Below are positions 24,946-32,307 of a stretch of 36,951 nt of DNA, piece by piece. Source of the DNA: UBA3495 sp964629875. Lineage in GTDB: Bacteria; Chloroflexota; Dehalococcoidia; Lucifugimonadales; UBA3495. Where the stretch lies: assembly GCA_964629875.1 (NCBI GenBank), contig CAZVRK010000019.1, positions 1 to 36,951 on the forward strand. The letters run 5' to 3'. Position numbers and translations under genes: made by a program. Numbering within the stretch: the stretch's first letter is position 1; every line of letters starts with the position of its first letter. Under the pieces are notes generated by a model that saw only the letters and a list, made by a program, of their open reading frames with translations, searched no databases and was not told where the DNA came from.

Positions 24946-26382
24946 CTACTTATTAAAAGGCCACCATGCAGGATAATCCCTTAATTGGATGTGTTTGAAC
25001 AATCTGGGATGTATCTCTACTACTATCTTCAGAGCCTCTAATATTGGCTCGCGTATAGAAAAGTGAGCTAAATCAGCGCTTCGCAACTTGAACAAATGAT
25101 AGCATTCGCGCAAGTTCATCTGCGCAAGAATTCTACAGTAGTGACCATGAGTAACCAAATACTGAGCTACATTAGGAGACCAGGATGCTACATCAGTGTA
25201 CACTTGATCAACTCTTCCCAAAGTCTCTTCATAGACGGATTTAAGTCCCGATTTCTCTATTAGTTCTAGGTTTCTATAACCATTCTGGACGGTTAGCACC
25301 TGAGGTATATAGGATTGCATTCTATGGCGCTTGTATTCTCTGTAAGCCCCATAATCCATGAGGAATTCGAAAGTATAATTTATCATCTCAAATTCTCTGG
25401 CAGGAGCATCATGGTCACCTATATCTACAAGACTGGATGATATAACAGCGTCAATATCTCCATCGCTCATACTCCCAACACGATTGCTGACCTGGGAATA
25501 GGTTTCGGATGACCGGCTATACAAGAGGGCAGTAGCAAGTTTAGATTCTGCATTCTCATCCCAACTAACTAGACTTGCTGTCACGGGACTATCCAACGGT
25601 CCCTGCTTAGCTGCAGCAGATCTGGACTCATTGTCACTCCATTTATTCTGAGCTACTGATTTTAGATAAGTATTTTCTTCAGCATATTTAATCAGAGTCG
25701 GAGTGATTGTTCTTGATTGCTCTCTAATTTCAAGGCCTACTTCACGTTCTTCAATCAGGGTTCCGGACATTAGCTTTGAAATCGCATGTTCTAAAACGCG
25801 TGCGTTAGATGTTATACCAACATTAGTCAATGTAGATGCTGGAAGCACTGATCGACAAGTATCTGTGGCTTCTCTCCTAAGCCTAAGAGCATAGGCATTG
25901 TCCCGTTCTTTTTCCCGTTGAGGGTATATAGTCTTTAAGTAATCTATAGTCCCATCAATTAACCTTGAATAAAGATCAAACAATTCATCACAGGCAAAGC
26001 GATATTTATCGGCTAATTCAGATTCAGCTTGCAATTCTTTAGGGAAGTAATAACTACCCTTCTCCAGAACTTGGTACCTAGACGATTTTTCCGTATAAGA
26101 TGCTAGTCTGTTGTCCTCCAGGACATCACAAGCCAATCTGGACAAGTTCTCAAGGGCCAAGTGAACTACTGCATGCTCCGCTACAGAAGCATGTCCATAA
26201 CCTAGAACCCACCTTTCATGAAAATCCGCGGCCTTCTCTTGGCTTACCTGCTCTGCAATCTCATCGAAAGGTTCTGGTCTTCGTGAGGTCATAGCAAACG
26301 CTACAGCTATTTGCTCTTCCGTTAAATTATGTGCATCTAAAGGGTAAACGCGCCTCTTAAAGATATTATTGTTATCTGTCAT
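24946..26382 (-). CDS. Tandem ThyX-domain protein (FAD-dependent thymidylate synthase-like)
   Basis: 478 residues, about twice normal ThyX length, made of two ThyX-like halves. Canonical ThyX has RHRxxSxNExSxRY. The first half keeps the back of it as LASYTEKSSRY (residues 93-103), but RHR is D90-N91-R92. The second half keeps the front as KRHRMQSY (351-358) and lacks the rest. Downstream helices recur in both halves (LTNVGITSNARVLEH; QMNLRECYHLFKLRS). ThyX normally makes dTMP from dUMP with FAD and methylene-folate as a homotetramer; here the two halves may complement each other. It might instead have another nucleotide or flavin role. GGGAG lies 12 bases before the ATG. It is the last gene of the E3-E2-ThDP operon (gap 32 bases). 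Confidence 0.85.
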   Translation of the reverse strand: MTDNNNIFKRRVYPLDAHNLTEEQIAVAFAMTSRRPEPFDEIAEQVSQEKAADFHERWVLGYGHASVAEHAVVHLALENLSRLACDVLEDNRLASYTEKSSRYQVLEKGSYYFPKELQAESELADKYRFACDELFDLYSRLIDGTIDYLKTIYPQREKERDNAYALRLRREATDTCRSVLPASTLTNVGITSNARVLEHAISKLMSGTLIEEREVGLEIREQSRTITPTLIKYAEENTYLKSVAQNKWSDNESRSAAAKQGPLDSPVTASLVSWDENAESKLATALLYSRSSETYSQVSNRVGSMSDGDIDAVISSSLVDIGDHDAPAREFEMINYTFEFLMDYGAYREYKRHRMQSYIPQVLTVQNGYRNLELIEKSGLKSVYEETLGRVDQVYTDVASWSPNVAQYLVTHGHYCRILAQMNLRECYHLFKLRSADLAHFSIREPILEALKIVVEIHPRLFKHIQLRDYPAWWPFNK

Positions 26383-26414
26383 TAACTACTACTCTCCCAG
26401 GCATCACAGATAAC

Positions 26415-28055
26415 TTATACAAATCCACCAAACCCATTAGGCATCATGACTTCTATAAGGTTTATCTGATCATTGTTTACAGATGACTCGAGTGCTCGCG
26501 TAAGTTCTGCAACCGTATTCACTCTAGTCCCAGATATACCATAAGAATCAAAAAGCTTCATAAAATCGGGGTTAACCAGATCTGTTGCCATCATTCTGTT
26601 GGCCCCGAACCTACCTGATTGATACCCTTTCAATACTCCCCATGCATTATCATTAAAAATCAACACGACAGGACTAATTCCATATTGGACAGCAGTTCCC
26701 AATTCCTGAGCATTGTATTGAAATCCTCCATCCCCTGTAATACACACTACCGGTTTATGAGGCTGACCCACCTTGGCTCCTAGAGCAGCAGGGAAACCAA
26801 ACCCAATACCCATCCACCCGTGAGGACCTATAAAACTATGAGGGTTATTCATTTCCAAACATCGGGCAGCACGGCTAGCGGGAACAGTAGCATCCAACGT
26901 AAATATCGTATCCTCAGGCAAAACTGATCTAATCGCTTCAAATGTTTTCAGCTCATTGCCCCAAGTATCCTGTAAAACTCTATACGTTTGTTCCTTTAAT
27001 TGAGATATTTCATCTCTATAAGCCTTGCCCTTATCAACGTCTTGAGTTCCTATCCCTGAGAGTAATTGTGAAACTACTGCCTCAGAATTGGCTACGATAG
27101 GAACCGATGTATCATAGCTTTTGCCTATGGAATCACCATCAAGGAGTACTTGTATAATATTTTGTGGAAGATTCAGACCTACCCCTACGGTAGAACGATG
27201 ATATAGTGTCGAACCTAATACCAAAGCCGCGTCGCACGACCCTATCCAATCCTGTACAGGATTATCTCCCCAAATCCTTCTACCCAGCGCTTGCCCCAAA
27301 GATAAAGGATGGTTCTCAGGGAAAGCCCCTTTCGCACCGTCGCCAGTAACGACGGCTGCACCCAATCGTTCTGCAAGCTCAATAATCTTCTTTGTTCCAC
27401 CGAGGGCTTGCACCTCTTCACCGACGAATATTACCGGCCTTTTGGAATTGATCAATATTTCAAGTGCTTTCTCCACCATAACAGGATCGCCTTGAGGTAT
27501 TTCAGGATCTCTCGGCCTGATAACCTCTACATCAGCCGTTTCAGCCAACAAATCAGTTGGCACTTCAAGCTCTATCGGCCTTGGTCGGCGTTCCTGAAAC
27601 CTTTTAAACGCTTCTACGAAATGATCTGGCACAGACTCTATTTCAGTTATGAGGGCGTTCCAATCCGTAACAGATTCAAACATCTTCAACTGATCTTTTG
27701 TTTCATGAGTGACAAGTTTACCGCTACCAATGAATTCCTTTTCAACATTAGTAGTAATTTGAAGTAGATTAGAGCTGGAAAAATAGGCTTCGCCCATAGC
27801 ACCCATAGAATCTGCAGCACCAGGCCCTGTACTTGTAAGCAAGACTCCAGGTTTGCCACTTGCTCTTGAATAAGCGTCCGCCATGTATCCACACCCAAGT
27901 TCCAGTCTCCCTCCGATAAACCGTATATCATCTTGGTTATCGAATAATGAGTCGAATAGATCCAGTGTGTGGACTGAAATAATTCCAAATATCGTGTCTA
28001 CACCTTGAGCTTTAAGAGATTCTACTATTGCCTGTCCGCCAGTCATAATTGGCAT
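26415..28055 (-). CDS. ThDP-dependent acetolactate synthase-like enzyme in a lipoyl-complex operon
   Basis: 546 residues from ATG 28053-28055, chosen over an upstream Met because AAGGTGG lies 4 bases before it. The POX/ALS three-domain layout is clear. Catalytic Glu is E52 in GGRLELGCGYMADAYSRASG. The ThDP-Mg motif is CITGDGGFQYNAQELG, followed about 25 residues on by FNDNAWG. The central domain includes FVGEEVQALGG. It is not a canonical E1: PDH/BCKDH-type E1 alpha/beta and AceE have a different layout. Yet it follows the E3 and E2 genes on the same strand (75-base gap), where E1 would be expected. It may decarboxylate a 2-oxoacid for transfer to the E2 lipoyl arm, or work independently. Confidence 0.87.
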   Translation of the reverse strand: MPIMTGGQAIVESLKAQGVDTIFGIISVHTLDLFDSLFDNQDDIRFIGGRLELGCGYMADAYSRASGKPGVLLTSTGPGAADSMGAMGEAYFSSSNLLQITTNVEKEFIGSGKLVTHETKDQLKMFESVTDWNALITEIESVPDHFVEAFKRFQERRPRPIELEVPTDLLAETADVEVIRPRDPEIPQGDPVMVEKALEILINSKRPVIFVGEEVQALGGTKKIIELAERLGAAVVTGDGAKGAFPENHPLSLGQALGRRIWGDNPVQDWIGSCDAALVLGSTLYHRSTVGVGLNLPQNIIQVLLDGDSIGKSYDTSVPIVANSEAVVSQLLSGIGTQDVDKGKAYRDEISQLKEQTYRVLQDTWGNELKTFEAIRSVLPEDTIFTLDATVPASRAARCLEMNNPHSFIGPHGWMGIGFGFPAALGAKVGQPHKPVVCITGDGGFQYNAQELGTAVQYGISPVVLIFNDNAWGVLKGYQSGRFGANRMMATDLVNPDFMKLFDSYGISGTRVNTVAELTRALESSVNNDQINLIEVMMPNGFGGFV

Positions 28056-28130
28056 AAAACCACCTTCCATTACCACTAGGATTCTATGAATATTAAATGA
28101 TCAGTCGCTAAAGGATACCCTACTATGAGA

Positions 28131-29462
28131 CTAAATTACTAATTTCAAAGGGTTTTCCAGATTAGACTTAATTTCCATCAAAAATTGTGCCGCTTCAGCT
28201 CCATCAGCTACTCTATGGTCAGTAGACACAGTGGCCTTCATAATTTTTGCAACAGTGATTTCACCCAACCTAACAACAGGTTGTTCTTTCACTGAACCCA
28301 CTGCTACCACGGCTGCGTGTGGGGGGAAAATTATTGCAGAGAAACTTTCTATATCAAACATTCCGAGATTACTGATACTAAAAGTGGTGTCGCTGTACTC
28401 GCTATTGCTGAGATTCCCGCTGTGAGAACGTTCTATCAGGTCTTTACTGTCTGCTGCTATTTCCAGCAAACTCTTAGATTCGCAATTATTTATACCAGGA
28501 ACAATCAGGCCTGATTCCAACGCAATCGCTATACCTATATTAATGTTGGAATTCAATAGCAGATGATCACCCTGGAATGATGCATTAAATTTTTCATGGT
28601 TTGAGAGAGCTAAAGCAGAAGCCTTTATAACAAGATCGTTAACACTCACACGAGCATCAGACATATCAGCTTGGTTTAGATCATCCCTAAATGTCATTGC
28701 CTTCGTCATATCTATTTCAGCAGTGATATAAAAATGCGGAGCGTCACGCTTGCTGTCTACCGTTACTTTGGCTATTGCCTGGCGCATTTTAGACAACTCA
28801 ATCTTGCTAATATTTCCAGTAGAAGCAGGATGATAATTTATGACATCTCTTTCTATGACCCTTCCTGAAGGTCCAGAACCAGATATTTCTCCGATATTCA
28901 ATGCTTTCTCACGAGCAAGTCTTCTAGCAATCGGAGATGCGAGTATCCAATCTGAGCTAGTTTGTGAGACTGGCTGTGCTGAAACAAATTCCAGCACGTC
29001 TTTTTCGACGATCCTTCCGGAAGGACCTGTTCCAGCCACTAGAGATAAATCAACATTATTTTCTTGTGCCAGCCGTCGAGCTATAGGAGAAGCTCGGAAT
29101 TCTGAGGATGGAATCACTGCATCAGAACCGCCATCAGTCGATGGTTCTATGGACACTGCTTTATCCTCAGGAGTTTTTGATTCGGGAACAGTCTTACTTA
29201 CGGGCAGATCCGACATATCTTCACCCGGCTTTGTGATGATAGCTATCAATTCTCCAACCGGTACAACCTGACCTTCTTCCGCTACAATTTTCCCAATAAC
29301 CCCATTTGTATATGCTTCGAATTCGACAGTGGCCTTATCTGTTTCGATATCGGCAATGACATCACCACGGGAAACTTCGTCGCCCTCAACCTTATGCCAC
29401 TTGACCACGGTACCTTCTCTCATGTCATAACCCATTTGAGGCATTACTATATTAGTCGGCAA
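28131..29462 (-). CDS. Lipoyl acyltransferase (E2) of a 2-oxoacid dehydrogenase-type complex
   Basis: 443 residues from a TTG start with GGAGG 5 bases upstream. Domain order: lipoyl domain (residues 1-80; lipoylated K43 in IETDKATVEFEA), a flexible Pro/Ser/Glu linker, two peripheral-subunit-binding domains (about 123-158 and 174-209, each ASPIARRLA-x-E ... GSGPSGR), then the catalytic domain (about 218-443) with the active-site signature STDHRVADG at 413-421. E2 transfers the acyl group from lipoyl to CoA. Two PSBDs in one chain are less common than one. It lies between E3 and the ALS-like ThDP gene. The acyl specificity cannot be read. Confidence 0.93.
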   Translation of the reverse strand: MPTNIVMPQMGYDMREGTVVKWHKVEGDEVSRGDVIADIETDKATVEFEAYTNGVIGKIVAEEGQVVPVGELIAIITKPGEDMSDLPVSKTVPESKTPEDKAVSIEPSTDGGSDAVIPSSEFRASPIARRLAQENNVDLSLVAGTGPSGRIVEKDVLEFVSAQPVSQTSSDWILASPIARRLAREKALNIGEISGSGPSGRVIERDVINYHPASTGNISKIELSKMRQAIAKVTVDSKRDAPHFYITAEIDMTKAMTFRDDLNQADMSDARVSVNDLVIKASALALSNHEKFNASFQGDHLLLNSNINIGIAIALESGLIVPGINNCESKSLLEIAADSKDLIERSHSGNLSNSEYSDTTFSISNLGMFDIESFSAIIFPPHAAVVAVGSVKEQPVVRLGEITVAKIMKATVSTDHRVADGAEAAQFLMEIKSNLENPLKLVI

Positions 29463-29513
29463 TTCATCCTCCAGAAGTTCTTCCGATTATCTCAGGCCTG
29501 CAGTCGCCGTATA

Positions 29514-30896
29514 TTACATATGTACCGCGTTGCCCTGCACAGACAAAGCAGCTTCCTTTAAAGTTTCTGATATTGTGGGATGAGGGTGTACGGCCCAACC
29601 AAGTTCCAACGTCGTTCCTTCCAAAAGTTTAGTTAGAGCCAATTCTCCTAATAGTTCTGTCACTTCAGGCCCTATCATATGCCCACCCAATATCTCCCCA
29701 TATTTTGCATCTACTACCAGTTTCACCATACCTTCGGTGTGCCCCATAGCAAGAGATTTACCATTAGCAATCATATTGAATTTACCTAGCTTAATGTCAT
29801 ACCCTTGGTCAATCGCCTCTTTCTCCGTTAGACCAAAACTAGCCACCTGGGGCTGACAATAGGTAGCTCTAGGAATATACGTATAATCAATATCTTGAAT
29901 GTCTAGGCCAGATAAATGCTCAGCAACTGCTACAGCCTGAGCGGAAGCAACATGAGCCAACGGCATTTTCCCAGTCACATCACCAATAGCGTATATACCA
30001 GGAACATTTGTAGCCATATACCTATCCACTTGAATAAACCCTCGATCAGTAGCTACTCCAAGCTCATCCAGCCCAAGTTCATCGGTATTCGGCTGAATTC
30101 CTATGGCCACTAAGACTTTCTCAGCAGTCACTCGCAATTCTTCGCCTTGCCTATCGAGTATTACTGAAGAAGTCTCTCCGTCATCCAACATCCCTGTAAC
30201 TCCCGCACCAGTAATGACATTGATACCATATTTGGAGAATGCTCGCTCTAGAATCTGACTTATCTCAACATCTTCATTTGGAACCAAATTAGATAAGAGC
30301 TCTACTACCGTCACTTCTACTCCATACATACGGTATAGGTACGCAAATTCTACTCCTATAGCTCCCCCACCAACTATCACAATAGATTTTGGTAACTCCG
30401 AAGATAAGATTGCATCTTTACTGGTCAACACTTTCTCACCGTCAACAGGCAAAACTGGGATAGTTCTGGGGCTAGAACCAGTCGCTATGATTATGTTGCC
30501 AGCTTTTATCACGTCGCTAGAAGATGAGATCTGGATAGTTCCATTCCCTTTCAGAATAGCAGTGCCTTCAATATGATCTATATTGTTTTTTCGTAATAAA
30601 TAACTTACACCTCTAGTATTCCTATCAACCACCTTACGACTTCTATCAAAAGCTACCTTGTAGTCCGTTCTAAAATTGTCAAAGTAAAATCCAAACTCTT
30701 CAGACCGGCTGATATACGATAATATCTCGGCGTTCTTGAGAAGCGCCTTACTAGGTATACAACCCCAGTTGAGACAGACTCCGCCTAGGTTCTCTTTTTC
30801 AATAACGGCTGTCTTCAATCCTAATTGAGCACAACGTATCGCCGCTACATATCCACCGGGACCTGCTCCTATAACTGCAACATCATATTCTGACAA
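29514..30896 (-). CDS. lpdA: Dihydrolipoyl dehydrogenase (E3)
   Basis: 460 residues from TTG 30894-30896, which has GAGG 6 bases upstream; a GTG 12 bases earlier would add four residues. The FAD GxGxxG motif is VIGAGPGGY near residues 8-16. The redox disulfide is GGVCLNWGCIPSK (C41 and C46). The NAD GxGxxG motif is IVGGGAIGVE near 180, and the dimerisation end carries the active-site His-Glu pair HPHPTISET near 435. It reoxidises the lipoyl arm of E2 using NAD. It is the first gene of the minus-strand operon with E2, the ALS-like enzyme and ThyX. A TATAAT (30978-30983, minus strand) without a strong -35 may be its promoter. Confidence 0.94.
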   Translation of the reverse strand: MSEYDVAVIGAGPGGYVAAIRCAQLGLKTAVIEKENLGGVCLNWGCIPSKALLKNAEILSYISRSEEFGFYFDNFRTDYKVAFDRSRKVVDRNTRGVSYLLRKNNIDHIEGTAILKGNGTIQISSSSDVIKAGNIIIATGSSPRTIPVLPVDGEKVLTSKDAILSSELPKSIVIVGGGAIGVEFAYLYRMYGVEVTVVELLSNLVPNEDVEISQILERAFSKYGINVITGAGVTGMLDDGETSSVILDRQGEELRVTAEKVLVAIGIQPNTDELGLDELGVATDRGFIQVDRYMATNVPGIYAIGDVTGKMPLAHVASAQAVAVAEHLSGLDIQDIDYTYIPRATYCQPQVASFGLTEKEAIDQGYDIKLGKFNMIANGKSLAMGHTEGMVKLVVDAKYGEILGGHMIGPEVTELLGELALTKLLEGTTLELGWAVHPHPTISETLKEAALSVQGNAVHM

Positions 30897-31015
30897 TCTG
30901 GTCCTCACTAAATAATAATTCTATTAACATCAGATAGAGTAGTTTTCTTTTGACTACTATCGTACTGTTCAGCGGCAATTATACAATAATCACTTGGACT
31001 CGTTTACACTCGTGT

Positions 31016-31044
31016 TTGTTACACAAAGTCTATTTTGGTATGAT
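31016..31044 (+). promoter_or_regulatory. Promoter of tatA
   Basis: TTGTTA (31016-31021), a 17-base spacer and TATGAT (31039-31044; 5 of 6), ending 33 bases before the tatA ATG. Confidence 0.65.
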
Positions 31045-31077
31045 TATACAAGCCATTAACCAATTAATGAGGTCACT

Positions 31078-31302
31078 ATGAGAGTCGGACCCTTCGGATT
31101 ACCTGAACTACTTATTATCTTGGCAGTCTTACTATTGATATTCGGTGCCAGGCGATTACCTGAAATCGGATCGTCATTGGGTAAAAGCCTTCGATTATTC
31201 AAATCCTCTGTAACAGGCGAAGATGAGAAAAAGGATAATAGCGAAACTCAAAAGCCGTCAGTAGAAGCTACACTGCAATCCACGAGTGATGACAATAAAT
31301 AA
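31078..31302 (+). CDS. tatA: Sec-independent protein translocase TatA
   Basis: 74 residues with GAGGT about 6 bases upstream. It shows the TatA/E architecture: a short N-terminus, a single membrane helix (LPELLIILAVLLLIFG, residues 8-23), the hinge GARRLPEIG, then an amphipathic helix SSLGKSLRLFKSSV and a charged tail. TatA forms the pore for export of folded proteins with twin-arginine signals. It is transcribed toward the oppositely oriented tatB-like/tatC operon, from which it is separated by a shared terminator, instead of lying upstream of them. Confidence 0.93.
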   Translation: MRVGPFGLPELLIILAVLLLIFGARRLPEIGSSLGKSLRLFKSSVTGEDEKKDNSETQKPSVEATLQSTSDDNK

Positions 31303-31310
31303 ACACCTCT

Positions 31311-31339
31311 AAAAACCGGCCCAATTGGCCGGTTTTTTT
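31311..31339. terminator. Bidirectional terminator between tatA and tatC
   Basis: AAAAACCGGCC (31311-31321) pairs perfectly with GGCCGGTTTTT (31327-31337), and seven T residues close the plus-strand side. The A-rich left arm makes a U tract on the minus strand. It overlaps the last codon of tatC. Confidence 0.9.
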
Positions 31340-32060
31340 AACCCTTCTTTCTAGCTAACCGGGCCAATAATATACCTACTTCATACAATGCTATTAGGGG
31401 CAACGCTACCAGAGCCTGGTTAAATGGGTCGAACGTCGGAGTAATTATCGCTGCCAACAGAAAAGCAATAATTAACCAGAATCTTCTGAATCTAGACAAT
31501 CCCCTGACACTTACTAATCCCAATCTGGCTAACATATACAAAATTATGGGGGTTTCGAAAGATATACCCATCCAGAAGAGCAATCTAACCATTACATTTA
31601 CTATATTGCTAACTTTTATGAGAGGAGTAGCTACATCGTTCCCGAATGTAAGCAGAAAAGTCAGAGCCGGCGGTGTCAAGACGTAATATCCGAAAGCTAC
31701 ACCCAGGACGAACGCCAACAGTACTGAAGGCAAGAATAATATCAACGATCGTCTTTCGCTACGAGTTAAACCTGGAGCGATGAACCGAATAAGATGGTAA
31801 AGAATTATCGGGAAAGATAATACAAATCCTGCCATAAAGGATACTTTAACGCTGGTAGACAGCAACTCAGTAACTTCGGTATAAACTAGTTCAAGGCCCT
31901 GAGATGAACCAAAATCTCGAGCAGGCATAACCAAAAGGTCTATTATCTGTTTGAAAAACACAAACGCGACAGAAGTACATATCAGCAGGGCTATAACAGA
32001 CCAAAATATGCGTTTTCTAAGTTCCCTTAGATGATCTATTAAAGAAAGTTCACTAGACAC
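31338..32060 (-). CDS. tatC: Sec-independent protein translocase TatC
   Basis: 240 residues from a GTG start (32058-32060) that lies inside the last codons of the TatB-like gene, an 8-base overlap; GAGGA lies 8 bases upstream. Family markers are the N-terminal LIDHLRELRKRI, the FPIILYHLIRFIAPGLTRSERR loop and six membrane helices, with the FETPIIL segment near residue 169. TatC recognises twin-arginine signal peptides. Translational coupling with the upstream TatB-like gene suggests a fixed stoichiometry. Confidence 0.95.
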   Translation of the reverse strand: MSSELSLIDHLRELRKRIFWSVIALLICTSVAFVFFKQIIDLLVMPARDFGSSQGLELVYTEVTELLSTSVKVSFMAGFVLSFPIILYHLIRFIAPGLTRSERRSLILFLPSVLLAFVLGVAFGYYVLTPPALTFLLTFGNDVATPLIKVSNIVNVMVRLLFWMGISFETPIILYMLARLGLVSVRGLSRFRRFWLIIAFLLAAIITPTFDPFNQALVALPLIALYEVGILLARLARKKG

Positions 32061-32307
32061 TGTCAGAGTCCTCAGGTTGATTCCTTCCTACATTGTCCGG
32101 TGGTTTAGGGGGAGCATTGGATTGGGAATCACGCTCGATACGATCTAAATTAACTGCCGAAATGATCTCATTAAACGCATCTCTTAGATCTCTCCAAGTC
32201 TTTCCAACCGTTCTAGCAGCATCTATTGATCTACCAGGACCTAAAGCAAGAAAACCTATCACCAGTACAACAATAAGTTCGAATCCCCCAACACCAAATA
32301 AATTCAT
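32053..32307 (-). CDS. TatA/TatB-like translocase subunit
   Basis: 84 residues from ATG 32305-32307, which overlaps the stop of the methyltransferase-Maf gene by one base (TAATG), so translation is coupled; AGGTG lies about 9 bases upstream. One N-terminal membrane helix (FGVGGFELIVVLVIGFLALG) leads to the GPGR hinge and an amphipathic helix (ARTVGKTWRDLRDAFNEI). A Pro-rich tail follows. The Glu in the helix and position next to tatC suggest a TatB role, with the tatA gene at 31078 providing TatA. The A/B assignment is by context. Confidence 0.88.
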   Translation of the reverse strand: MNLFGVGGFELIVVLVIGFLALGPGRSIDAARTVGKTWRDLRDAFNEIISAVNLDRIERDSQSNAPPKPPDNVGRNQPEDSDSV

